64,000 nt of DNA, from positions 419,426 to 483,425 of the forward strand of contig NZ_RBIL01000001.1 in the NCBI RefSeq assembly GCF_003633755.1, in the 5' to 3' direction. Of this stretch, positions 51,301 to 58,537 are shown in pieces. This DNA is from Solirubrobacter pauli (GTDB lineage: Bacteria > Actinomycetota > Thermoleophilia > Solirubrobacterales > Solirubrobacteraceae). Below the pieces are notes generated by a model. The model saw only the letters and a program-made list of their open reading frames with translations, had not been told where the DNA came from and made no database searches. Every line of letters begins with the position of its first letter. The stretch's first letter is position 1. The translations under genes were made by a program, and so were the position numbers.

Positions 51301-51613
51301 GGGCTCGGTCGAGCGCTTCCTCGGCGCGCTGGCGACGGTGAGCGGCGACCATGAGCGCGCGCTGGACCACTTCGAGCTGGCGCTGGACCGCAACGCCGGC
51401 AACGCGCAGGCCCTGCGGCTCACGCGCATGGACTACGGCGCCGCGCTGCTGGCGAGCGGGGATGCCGAACGCGCGCGGCCGTTGCTGGAGCGGGCGTTGG
51501 CGGACGCCCAGGCCGCCGGCCTGACGGCGGTCGCCGACGCGCTCGCACTCCAGCTCAGCGACGCGTCGCTTCGATCCCCCGCGGATCACCCTCCTCGTCC
51601 AGCAGCACGCTGA
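48329..51613 (+). CDS. Ser/Thr kinase fused to a STAND-type ATPase and helical repeats
   Basis: 1094 residues. Kinase domain about 10-265: Gly loop GVAGRGGMGVVYRA, Lys42 in VALKVI, catalytic HRDVKPGN (134-141) and DFG 153-155. An AAA/STAND ATPase follows (about 295-560) with Walker A EGEPGIGKT (323-331) and Walker B LLILDDLHWAD (393-403). The last 520 residues are TPR-like Ala-rich helical repeats. There is no DNA-binding domain at the C-terminus. It should integrate a signal through the repeats, with ATP-driven oligomerisation, and phosphorylate unknown targets in the cytoplasm. The activation loop reads TDFGLQRDLNATTRVTEPGT. The end overlaps the convergent gene by 59 bases. Confidence 0.88.
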   Translation: MAELSVGATFAGHEILGVAGRGGMGVVYRARDLRLKREVALKVIAPEQSAEPEFRTRFRRECEVAASLHHPNLIPVYTAGEEDGHLYVTMRYVDGVDLAHLIDRRGRLTPERAVAIIVQVARALDAAHAFGVVHRDVKPGNVLLDGDHALLTDFGLQRDLNATTRVTEPGTLIGSFDYTAPEQLEDGDVDARTDVYALGCVLYEALTGEVPFPRDSPAAKMYAHLGAPVPDLDGPLAAVVRRALAKRPEQRFASTGALGAAALSALGGVPAVAAPAPRPAPLPPALLAETGAQPFVGRAHHRERIEHHLAAALDGERRFLLLEGEPGIGKTRLASESARDAHGRGTTVLYGRCDPDALIPYQPFAMALPDVHERERFAFFDAVTRRLAQRPTLLILDDLHWADPATLQLLAHVLADPEPMRLLVLATSRARSERLPSPSERLALTGLEQHELSALVVALGEPAPSLESLRSLHERTAGNPLFVAETLHADGLPDTIRDVIERRLADLAEPTRHVLAVAAVMGRSFRLDVLETLADGALDAVEEACAKGLVREAEQVDHFLFAHALVRETLYERMSNARRVRLHRSIGEALERSGTAAPAELARHFHAARHLEPAKAFDYAVQAARRAEFEEAVAHYRHAIEIDPRLDLLLALGRAELTTGEPTARATFARAAARAREAGDASALAQAALGFNARQAASGVLDQDGIALLEEADAALQDGPLRARIKARLADALHFAHQTDRTIALSADALALAGEDPEARAAALVARHTALLHVEHLEERLDLAREIIAVGHPELTALGRWWCVYDLLEAGEPAAARSQHEALTRLAEQLRQPLYRHFAAAWDVVWAQVDDRVADVEPLAERAFALGVRAAAPDAAMIQATQVMAVRIQQGRLREYLEAVAPLAREFPHLAGWRGALALGLLIAGRRDEGEAAYAALADAELPRDMQWLSTMSFLTWCCTLLGDRERAGGFYAALLPYRDRSVQDVLAANWGSVERFLGALATVSGDHERALDHFELALDRNAGNAQALRLTRMDYGAALLASGDAERARPLLERALADAQAAGLTAVADALALQLSDASLRSPADHPPRPAAR

Positions 51614-52292
51614 CGTCCGCGAACCCGTCGAGGTCGAGCTGGTCGGCCTGACGGCCGCCGAGCTCGAGCAGGAGCGCGCCGCCGGGCCTGAGCCGCTCCC
51701 GCGCTCCCGCGACCGCACGGCGGGCGATGTCGAGCCCGTCCGCGCCGCCGTCGTAGGCCAGCGGGGTCTCGAACGCGAACGTGTCCCGCTGCAGGAGCGG
51801 CAGGTCGTCGGTCGGGACGTAGGGCACGACGCCGGTCACGACGTCCACCAGGTCGTGCGGGAGCCCGTCGAACAGGTCGGCGACGACCGCCTCCACCCCG
51901 TTCCGACGCGCGCAGCGCACGCACGCCGCGTCGAGGTCGGTCGCCAGCATCCGCGCGTCCCGCTCCGCGATCAGCACGGCCGCCACCGCCCCGGACCCGG
52001 TGCACAGATCGATCCCGCGGCCGCCGCGCGGCATCCGCTCGACCGCCCGCCACGCCAGCGACTCCGTGTGCCAGCGCGGCACGTACACGCCCTCGTCGAT
52101 CCGGATCGTCCGCCCGCAGAACTCGACGCTGCCGGTGATCCACGCCAGCGGCTCGCCCGTTAGCCGCCGCGCGACGAGCGCGTCGAGGTCGCCGTCCTGC
52201 GTCGCGGCGGCGCGCAGCTCCGCCGCTTCCTCCTCGGGCGCGACGAACCCGTTGCGCATCAGCAGGTCGACCAGCTCGTCCACGGCAGTCAT
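51555..52292 (-). CDS. PrmC/HemK-related methyltransferase with altered NPPY motif
   Basis: 245 residues. The SAM motif I is GIDLCTGSGAVAAVLIAE, motif II MLATDLDAACVRCARRNGVE, and the HemK-type N-terminal helical domain (DLLMRNGFVAPEEEAAELRA) is present, together with PLAWITGSVEFCGRTIRIDE. It resembles the group described as PrmC-related methyltransferase with unknown substrate. The active-site NPPY of PrmC, which binds the target Gln, reads VVPY (TGVVPYVPTDDLP), so glutamine methylation is doubtful. TACCGT is 8 bases before the ATG. Confidence 0.8.
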   Translation of the reverse strand: MTAVDELVDLLMRNGFVAPEEEAAELRAAATQDGDLDALVARRLTGEPLAWITGSVEFCGRTIRIDEGVYVPRWHTESLAWRAVERMPRGGRGIDLCTGSGAVAAVLIAERDARMLATDLDAACVRCARRNGVEAVVADLFDGLPHDLVDVVTGVVPYVPTDDLPLLQRDTFAFETPLAYDGGADGLDIARRAVAGARERLRPGGALLLELGGRQADQLDLDGFADVSVLLDEEGDPRGIEATRR

Positions 52293-52355
52293 CGATCTCG
52301 ACGGTAGTACGGCGAAGGTGCGGCTGGCCGCATCGGTGGACGGCCCGGAGAGCCA

Positions 52356-52361
52356 TACGCT
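52356..52361 (+). promoter_or_regulatory. -10-like TACGCT before the small gene
   Basis: TACGCT ends exactly 6 bases before the ATG at 52368, supporting both the promoter and the reality of the small gene. Confidence 0.4.
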
Positions 52362-52367
52362 TGCGTC

Positions 52368-52604
52368 ATGGAGCCGATCAAGCTGACGCTGACCGACACC
52401 GGCAAGCTCACCGGCGACGTCGCCCTGCCCCCGGACACGACCGAGGAGCCGACCGCTCCGGCGGCCGGCGCTCGCGACCTCACGCCGGACGAGGTCGTGT
52501 GGACCAGCGACCGCGTCGACTTCGAAGGCCGCCCCTTGACCAGCAACTCGCTGTTCCCCGGAGGCATGACCAGCACCCTCGGCGACCTCGGCTCCTCCTC
52601 CTGA
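52368..52604 (+). CDS. small, probably unstructured protein
   Basis: 78 residues, acidic, rich in Thr, Pro, Gly and Ser: starts MEPIKLTLTDTGKLTGDVAL, continues with a Pro/Thr-rich middle, RDLTPDEVVWTSDRVDFEGR and ends SLFPGGMTSTLGDLGSSS. There is no signal peptide, Cys or membrane segment. The shape (leader-like first half, Gly/Ser/Thr-rich tail after GG) is compatible with a peptide precursor, but no modification enzyme is adjacent. Function unknown. Confidence 0.5.
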   Translation: MEPIKLTLTDTGKLTGDVALPPDTTEEPTAPAAGARDLTPDEVVWTSDRVDFEGRPLTSNSLFPGGMTSTLGDLGSSS

Positions 52605-52623
52605 ATAGCCCGGTCGTCGGAAA

Positions 52624-52642
52624 TTGTCCGACAAGCGGACAA
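52624..52642. promoter_or_regulatory. perfect 7-bp palindrome upstream of the PKD-ThuA gene
   Basis: TTGTCCG-ACAAG-CGGACAA is a perfect inverted repeat with 5-base spacer, 91 bases before the ATG at 52734. The 129-bp gap is AT-rich for this genome (e.g. TTTTCACGTAACAT, GCTTTCATAAAG) and surely holds a promoter. The palindrome is probably an operator. Confidence 0.5.
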
Positions 52643-52733
52643 ATGGCGTCAGTTTTCACGTAACATGCGCGTTGCTTTCATAAAGCGGCTTCGGCGCGCA
52701 TAAGTTGCGCGACTCGCCAAAGGAGGAGAGACC

Positions 52734-54557
52734 ATGGATGGATGTCGTCGTGCCCTAGCGGGCGCGTTGCTCGCTGGGGCGTTGCTGCTCGGTGGCAGCG
52801 CGACCGCGTACGCGCAGAACGCCAACCCGACCGTAACCAGCTCGCGCACGCCGACCGGCAACGTCCGCGTCGGGGTGCCGATCCAGTTCAACGCTGTCGG
52901 CGCTGATGCCGACAACGACGCGCTCACGTACGCGTGGACGTTCGGGGACAACACGACGTCCACCGAGCAGAACCCGAGCAAGACGTACCTGGCCGCCGGC
53001 ACGTTCACGGCGACGGTCACGGTGTCCGACGGCAAGGGCGGCACGGGCACCTCGTCCGTCGCCAACATCGTGATCCAGGCCAACCGCAACCCGACCATCA
53101 GCGTCGGGTCCGCGACGCCCTCCGCCGGGATCGCGCCCTTCTCGACCCAGCTCGCGGCGACCGCGACGGACCCCGACGGCCACGCCGTCAGCTACTCCTG
53201 GGACCTCGACGGCGACGGCACGTTCGAGAGCACGGAGCGCAACCCGTCGGTGAACGTCACGGGCGCCGGCAACAAGGTCGTGACGCTGCGGGTGACCGAC
53301 CCGTTCGGCGGCGTCGCCACGCGCGCGGTGACCATCACCGGCTTCTCCGCCACGCAGGACCCGACGAAGAAGTACAACGTCCTCACGTTCTCCAAGACGG
53401 CGGGCTTCCGCCACGGCTCGATCGGCCCGGCGATCACGGCGATCAAGCTCCTCGGCGAGCAGAACAACTTCGGCGTGGACTCGATCGAGGAGTCGGCGCT
53501 GTTCACCGACGAGTTCCTCGCCCGCTACGACGCGGTGATCTGGGTCTCCACCACCGGTGACGTCCTCAACGACGCGCAGCAGGCCGCGTTCGAGCGCTAC
53601 ATCAAGGGCGGCGGCGGCTACGTCGGCATCCACGCTGCCAGCGACACCGAGTACACGTGGCCCTGGTACGGCCAGCTCGTCGGCGGCTACTTCCGCAACC
53701 ACCCGAACGGCACGCCCACGGCGACCGTCGTCCGCGAGGACGCCACGCACGTGTCCACGGCCCACCTCCCGGAGCGCTGGACGCGCGTCGACGAGTGGTA
53801 CAACTTCCAGGGCATCACCAACCCGGTGGTCGGCGGCGGCGGCAACGCTGTCGACGTCAGCCCGCGCACCCAGACGCCGATCCACGTCCTGCTCACGGTC
53901 GACGAGTCGACCTACAACGAGTCGGACGGCAACACCACCGACGACGACCATCCCGTCTCGTGGTGCAAGCGCTTCGACGGCGGCCGCATGTTCTACACGG
54001 CCCTGGGCCACACGGACGCCTCCTTCGTCGAGGCACCGTTCCTGACGCACCTCGTCAACGGCATCGACGTCGCCGCGGGCTACGCGTCCGACGCGACGTG
54101 CGGCATCTTCAAGGCCAACTCGTCCGGTGACGTGACCGGCACCGTCCCGGCCACGCTGTCGCTCGCGCTCGGCACGCCGACCCCGCTCGGCCCGTTCGCT
54201 CCGGGCGTCGCCCGCAGCTACACGTCGACCGCGACCGCGACCGTCACCTCGACGGCCGGCGAGGCGACGCTGTCGATCGCGGATCCGAGCACGACCGCCA
54301 CGGGCCGCCTGGTCAATGGCTCGTTCTCGCTGCCGCAGCCGCTCGAGGTCATGGCGGCCAGCACGAACGGCACCGGCAGCGCCTTCGCGCCGCTGAGCGC
54401 CACCAGCGCGCCGGTGAACGTGCTCACGTACGCCGGCCCGGTCAGCAACGACTCGGCGACGGTGTCGATGCGTCAGTCGATCGGTGCCAACGACGCGCTC
54501 CGCACGGGCACGTACGCCAAGACGCTGACGTTCACGCTCTCGACGACGCAGCCGTAG
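52734..54557 (+). CDS. secreted protein with PKD repeats and a ThuA domain
   Basis: 607 residues. Very strong ribosome-binding site (AAGGAGGAG) before the ATG. Signal peptide (ALAGALLAGALLLGGSATAY, cleavage after AYA). Two PKD domains (about 30-115, 120-205: ALTYAWTFGDNTTSTEQNPS, AVSYSWDLDGDGTFESTERN). ThuA/galactose-type glutamine amidotransferase-like domain (about 210-450: VLTFSKTAGFRHGSIGPAIT, GGGYVGIHAASDTEYTWPWY, RMFYTALGHTDASF), a family met in sugar metabolism and probable carbohydrate turnover. A C-terminal beta domain (about 470-607) follows. Extracellular and probably carbohydrate-active; strongly expressed judging from the leader. Confidence 0.88.
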   Translation: MDGCRRALAGALLAGALLLGGSATAYAQNANPTVTSSRTPTGNVRVGVPIQFNAVGADADNDALTYAWTFGDNTTSTEQNPSKTYLAAGTFTATVTVSDGKGGTGTSSVANIVIQANRNPTISVGSATPSAGIAPFSTQLAATATDPDGHAVSYSWDLDGDGTFESTERNPSVNVTGAGNKVVTLRVTDPFGGVATRAVTITGFSATQDPTKKYNVLTFSKTAGFRHGSIGPAITAIKLLGEQNNFGVDSIEESALFTDEFLARYDAVIWVSTTGDVLNDAQQAAFERYIKGGGGYVGIHAASDTEYTWPWYGQLVGGYFRNHPNGTPTATVVREDATHVSTAHLPERWTRVDEWYNFQGITNPVVGGGGNAVDVSPRTQTPIHVLLTVDESTYNESDGNTTDDDHPVSWCKRFDGGRMFYTALGHTDASFVEAPFLTHLVNGIDVAAGYASDATCGIFKANSSGDVTGTVPATLSLALGTPTPLGPFAPGVARSYTSTATATVTSTAGEATLSIADPSTTATGRLVNGSFSLPQPLEVMAASTNGTGSAFAPLSATSAPVNVLTYAGPVSNDSATVSMRQSIGANDALRTGTYAKTLTFTLSTTQP

Positions 54558-54571
54558 GCAGCACGCGGTGA

Positions 54572-54599
54572 GGGGTGCCGGTCGCTCGATCGGCACCCC
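54572..54599. terminator. bidirectional terminator hairpin
   Basis: GGGGTGCCG (54572-54580) and CGGCACCCC (54591-54599) form a perfect 9-bp stem with a 10-base loop in the 51-bp gap between two convergent genes. Confidence 0.75.
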
Positions 54600-54608
54600 G
54601 CGCGGCGC

Positions 54609-56741
54609 TCAGGTCACGTCGACGACGCCGACCTGCGCGTCGCGCGCCCCGCGCACCAACGCGGGCAGCTCGGCCGCCGACACGGGCGGCGAGTAGTAGA
54701 AGCCCTGCGCCAGGTCGCACCCGATCGCGGCCAGCACGGAGGCGGAGGCGTGCGACTCGACGCCCTCGGCCACCACGCGCAGGCCCAGCGAGCGGCCGAG
54801 CGCCGCGGTCGAGGCGACGATCGCGCGGTCCGCCGGATCGCGGTCCATCGCCATCACGAACGACTTGTCGATCTTGAGCTCGTTCACCGGCAGGCGCTTG
54901 AGGTGCTCCAGCGACGAGTAGCCCGTGCCGAAGTCGTCCAGGGCCAGCGAGACGCCGAGCTCCTTCAGGTCGGCCAGCACCTCGCCCGCTCGCTGCGGGT
55001 CGTGCAACATCAGCGACTCGGTCACCTCGAGCGTCAGCGCGCGCGCTGGCAGCCCGTGGCGCTTGAGCGCAGCGGCGATCTGCCCCGGGGTGCGCAGGTC
55101 GAGCAGGTTCTGCACGGCGAGGTTGACCGCCATGTGCAGCTCCAGGCCTTCCGCGCGCCACTCGGCGAGCTGGGCCAGCGCGGTCTCCAGCACGTGCAGG
55201 GTCAACGGCCGCATCAGGGCGGTGTGCTCGGCGTGCGGGAGGAACGCGCCCGGGCCGCGCAGGCCGTGCACGGGGTGCTGCCAGCGCACCAGCGCCTCGA
55301 CGCCGTCGACGAGGCCGGTCTCGAGGTTGACCTTCGGCTGGTAGTGGAGGATCAGCTCGTCGCGTTCGAGCGCGTGGCGCAGCTCGGCGATCAGCTGCAG
55401 GCGCTCGCGCGAGTGGCGGTCGCGGGAAGAGTCGTAGGACTGGAAGCCCGTCCGGGCCTCCTTCGCCTGGTACATCGCGACGTCCGCGCGCTGGAGCAGG
55501 CTCGCGGCCTCGACGCCGTGGTCGGGCGCGAGCGCCGCGCCGACGCTCGCGTCCATCACGACCTCGAGGCTGTCGATCTCGAACGGCGTCTGCAGCGCGG
55601 CACCGATCCGGCGGCCCACGTCGGCGGTGCGGGCGAGCCCGGCGTTCGGCAGCAGCAGCGCGAACTCGTCGCCGCCGAGGCGCGCGACGAGGCCGTCGTT
55701 GCCGACCGCGTCCTGCAGGCGGGCGGCGAGCTTGGTCAGGAGCTGGTCCCCGGCGTGGTGGCCGAGCGTGTCGTTGAGGTCCTTGAAGCGGTCGAGGTCG
55801 ACCATCGCCACGGCGAGCCGGCCGTCGCCGAGCTCCGCGAGCTCCTCGCGCAGCGCCTCGTGGAACGCGCGACGGTTCGCGAGCCCGGTCAGCTCGTCGG
55901 TCAGCGCCAGCGTGCGTGAGTGGTGCAGCTCGGTGTTCTCGACGAACGTGAGCGCCATCCGGATCAGCACGACGACGAGCGTGGCGGCCGCGAACAGGAT
56001 CGCCGGCGTGCTCGTGCGGTTGAAGTGGTCGGCGAGCAGGAGGCCGCCCGCGACGAGCGCGAGCACGGTCGGCGTGACGAGCGTGCGCCAGCCGACGAGC
56101 GCGACCTTGCGCGGCTCGACCGTCGGACACCACGCGGCGACGGCGATCGCGACCGGCGAGATCAGCCCGAGAACCGGCACCCACAACGGGCGCTGCTCGC
56201 CGACGAAGCCCGCGGAGACGTAGCCGACGTCGGCACCGACGTGCGCCATCAGGCCGAACCCGAGCAGCAGCCAGACGGGGCTCACCAGCCAGCCGCGCAG
56301 CGTGACGGCGACGAGGACCATCACCACGAGCAGGACGTCGAACATCGGATAGGAAAGTGCGATCACGGTCGCGAGCCCGCCGCCCGTGGCCCGCTCGGCC
56401 GTCTCCCCCAGCACCTGCGCGACGATCGCCGCGGCCCCGAGCGCGCCGATCATGGCGTCCAGCCACAGCGCGGCGCTCAAGCGCTTGAGCCGACGGCGCG
56501 CGAACAGCAGCGCCGCCACGAACACCAGCGGGAAGAACGAGAGCAGCAGGTAGTCCGCGTGCGCGGGGAAGGCGGATCCGCCACCGGGCACGGCGAGCCA
56601 GATCGCGCCGGCGGCCTGGACGAGGATCGCCAGCCCGAGCGCGAGCCACGCGCCGCGGTCGTCCGGGCGCCGCAGCGCGCGCACCAACACGGCCAGCGTG
56701 GCGAGAAGGAGCGGGGTCCCGACTGCGACGACGAGGAGCAC
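54609..56741 (-). CDS. membrane GGDEF-EAL bifunctional cyclic-di-GMP protein
   Basis: 710 residues from GTG at 56741. About eight membrane helices (1-260) form a sensor of unknown ligand. The diguanylate cyclase domain has ALTDELTGLANRRAFHEALR and an intact RLGGDEFALLLPN. The phosphodiesterase domain has an intact DGVEALVRWQHPVHG (EAL), LEVTESLMLHD, LALDDFGTGYSSLEHLKRLP, LKIDKSFV and VVAEGVES, so both activities are possible. The allosteric RxxD inhibition site before GGDEF (four residues upstream of it by five) is not evident: the sequence there is LQDAVGNDGLVARLGG. It should modulate cyclic di-GMP at the membrane. Confidence 0.92.
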   Translation of the reverse strand: MLLVVAVGTPLLLATLAVLVRALRRPDDRGAWLALGLAILVQAAGAIWLAVPGGGSAFPAHADYLLLSFFPLVFVAALLFARRRLKRLSAALWLDAMIGALGAAAIVAQVLGETAERATGGGLATVIALSYPMFDVLLVVMVLVAVTLRGWLVSPVWLLLGFGLMAHVGADVGYVSAGFVGEQRPLWVPVLGLISPVAIAVAAWCPTVEPRKVALVGWRTLVTPTVLALVAGGLLLADHFNRTSTPAILFAAATLVVVLIRMALTFVENTELHHSRTLALTDELTGLANRRAFHEALREELAELGDGRLAVAMVDLDRFKDLNDTLGHHAGDQLLTKLAARLQDAVGNDGLVARLGGDEFALLLPNAGLARTADVGRRIGAALQTPFEIDSLEVVMDASVGAALAPDHGVEAASLLQRADVAMYQAKEARTGFQSYDSSRDRHSRERLQLIAELRHALERDELILHYQPKVNLETGLVDGVEALVRWQHPVHGLRGPGAFLPHAEHTALMRPLTLHVLETALAQLAEWRAEGLELHMAVNLAVQNLLDLRTPGQIAAALKRHGLPARALTLEVTESLMLHDPQRAGEVLADLKELGVSLALDDFGTGYSSLEHLKRLPVNELKIDKSFVMAMDRDPADRAIVASTAALGRSLGLRVVAEGVESHASASVLAAIGCDLAQGFYYSPPVSAAELPALVRGARDAQVGVVDVT

Positions 56742-56830
56742 TGGAACGTCGCATCGGCGCTCACGAGCTGGAACTTGACCGTCTGGACGAGTGTTGACAC
56801 GCCGGGCTCACCTCGCGCTGAGAACATGGC

Positions 56831-57391
56831 GTGCGCGTGACCCCGCCTTCGTTCTCCGACTTCCAGACGGTCTGGTGCGTGCACGTCGCGGCGCGGCTGC
56901 GGATCGCGGAGCGGATCGACGCGGGCACCGTCCGGATCGAGGACCTGGCGGCCGACGCCGACGAGCGCGCGCTGCACGCCGTGCTCGGCCGGCTGGTCGC
57001 CGAGGGCATCTTCGAGGAGCCGTCGCCCGGATGCTTCGCGCTCAACGACGCGGCGCGCGAGCTGCTGCTCGGGATCGGCGGGCGCTTCACGCTGGCCTGG
57101 AGCACGCTTGAGGACTACGTGCGCACCGGCCGCCCCGCGTACGCGGACGCGTTCGGCCGCCCGTTCTGGGAGGACCTCGCGGCGCATCCCGAGATCGCGG
57201 CGCAGTTCGATCACCTGATCGGCCCGGGCGGGCATCCGCCGCCGGACCCGCAGTTCGCGCATCGAGATGCTGCTGCTCGGAGGCCGCACCGACACGCTGA
57301 CCGCGTTCCGCGAGCGTACGCGACGTGCCGGCCTCGAGGTGGTGGCCGGCAGCCACCAGGCCGACGGGCGATATGTGGTTGAGTGCCGTCC
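56831..57391 (+). pseudogene. remnant of an O-methyltransferase (SAM domain deleted, frameshifted)
   Basis: The first 140 codons, from GTG at 56831 or 56837, encode the N-terminal dimerisation/winged-helix part of plant- and Streptomyces-type O-methyltransferases (FSDFQTVWCVHVAARLRIAE through AYADAFGRPFWEDLAAHPEI, then AAQFDHLIGPGGH). The sequence then jumps, in another frame from about 57258, to what looks like the C-terminal end of the same family: IEMLLLGGRTDTLTAFRERT, then AGLEVVAGSHQADGRYVVEC. Roughly 150-180 residues, the whole SAM-binding domain, are missing. An inactive relic produced by internal deletion is the best reading. The next gene starts inside its 3' end. Confidence 0.75.
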
Positions 57392-57724
57392 ATGGCCTAC
57401 GACGAGCGAGTCGCCGAGCGGGTCCGCGAGCTGATCGCGGTGCGCCCGGACGTCGTCGAGAAGCGGATGTTCGGCGGGCTCGGCTGGATGCTGCGCGGGA
57501 ACATGGCCGTCGGCGCCATGAGCACCGGCGGGCTGCTCGTGCGCGTCGAGCCCGAGGAGGTCGAGGCCCTGATCCGCGAGCCGCACGTCGGCACGTTCGG
57601 CCGCGAGGGGTCCAAGCCGATGAAGGGCTTCGTGGTCGTCGAGCCGGACGGGCTCAGCGAAGCCGAGTTCGCCGACTGGGTCGACCGCGGCTGCGACCGT
57701 GCGCTGTCGTTGCCCGCGAAATAA
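57392..57724 (+). CDS. TfoX N-terminal-domain family protein
   Basis: 110 residues. The TfoX_N signature KRMFGGLGWMLRGNMAVGAM, with TGGLLVRVEPEEVEALIREP and PMKGFVVVEPDGL, is clear. In Gammaproteobacteria TfoX controls competence; stand-alone TfoX_N proteins in Actinobacteria have no known role and may be general cytosolic binding proteins. ATG at 57392 lies within the remnant of the methyltransferase. The TAA stop is the left end of a palindrome in a tandem repeat. Confidence 0.82.
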   Translation: MAYDERVAERVRELIAVRPDVVEKRMFGGLGWMLRGNMAVGAMSTGGLLVRVEPEEVEALIREPHVGTFGREGSKPMKGFVVVEPDGLSEAEFADWVDRGCDRALSLPAK

Positions 57725-57785
57725 ACGTCCAGGACGTTTAAGTTCGCGCGGCGAAATAAACGTCCAGGACGTTTAAGTTCGCGCG
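57716..57785. repeat. perfect 35-bp tandem duplication, each unit with a 19-bp palindrome
   Basis: The unit at 57716-57750 is repeated identically at 57751-57785. Each holds the palindrome TAAACGTCCAGGACGTTTA (57722-57740 and 57757-57775: 9-bp arms, one central base). The first palindrome begins with the TAA stop of the TfoX gene; the second ends with the TAA stop (minus strand) of the IMPase-like gene. The simplest reading is that one palindrome once held both stops and was then duplicated. The palindromes may act as terminators or be bound by a protein. Confidence 0.85.
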
Positions 57786-58537
57786 GCCAGGTCTCCTGCG
57801 AGCGCTGTCAGGTCGGAGTGGATCGACGGCGCGGCGGCGAGCGTGCCCTTCGAGGCGAGCGTGAGCGGCGCGCCCGCGTAGTCGGTCACGACCGCTCCGG
57901 AGGCGCGGGCGATCGCGTGGCCGGCGACGACGTCGTACGGGTTGTTGTGCGCGAGCAGCAGGCCCTGGATGTTCCCGCTCGCGAGCCATGTCCAGAGCAC
58001 GGCCGCGGAGCCGACGCAGCGGAAGCGCAGCGCACGGCGGTGCACCTCCATCGTCAGCCGCAGGTACGCGTCGAGCCGCTCGCCCCCGCCCTGGTGGAAC
58101 GCGTCCCCCATGCCGACGATCGCCTCGTCGAAGCCGTCGACGTCCTGCACCGCGCCGCTGTCCACGCGCGTCCCGAGGAACGGCAGGTCGATGATGCCGA
58201 GGACCGGCTCGCCGTCCTGCAGCAGGCCGAGCATCACGCCGCACAGCGGGGAGCCGGTCGCGTAGTTGATGGTGCCGTCGAGCGGGTCGGCGACCCACAC
58301 ACGCCCCTTGGTCAGGTCGGCGCCGCCGCCTTCCTCGCCGTAGAACCCGATGTCGGGCGTCGCCTTCGCCAGCGACGCTTTGAGCGCCGCCTCGGAGGCG
58401 AGGTCGACCTCGGTCAGGAAGTCCTTGGCCGCCTTGCCGATCCGGTCCAGCGGCCGGTCGCGGCCCGCCCGCAGGATCGCGACCGCCTCGTCCACCGCGG
58501 CGTGCGCCGCCGCCCGCACTTCGTCATCGCTGCTCAC
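57773..58537 (-). CDS. inositol-monophosphatase-family phosphatase
   Basis: 254 residues. Metal and active-site motifs: KDFLTEVDLASEAALKASLA, IGFYGEEGGG (GEE), WVADPLDGTINYATGSPLCG (DPLDGT) and NPYDVVAGHAIARASGAVVT (the usual WDxAAG reads YDVVAG). It should hydrolyse inositol phosphates, PAP, fructose-1,6-bisphosphate or histidinol phosphate; the exact substrate is not clear. GTG start overlaps the stop of the sigma-factor gene by 4 bases, an unusual pairing that suggests one is under the control of the other. Confidence 0.87.
   Translation of the reverse strand: MSSDDEVRAAAHAAVDEAVAILRAGRDRPLDRIGKAAKDFLTEVDLASEAALKASLAKATPDIGFYGEEGGGADLTKGRVWVADPLDGTINYATGSPLCGVMLGLLQDGEPVLGIIDLPFLGTRVDSGAVQDVDGFDEAIVGMGDAFHQGGGERLDAYLRLTMEVHRRALRFRCVGSAAVLWTWLASGNIQGLLLAHNNPYDVVAGHAIARASGAVVTDYAGAPLTLASKGTLAAAPSIHSDLTALAGDLAART

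Noticed and set aside
57738-58298. An alternative minus-strand frame ending in the first copy of the tandem repeat
   Set aside because: It ends with the same residues only because the repeat is identical. The IMPase motifs are in the frame that ends at 57773.
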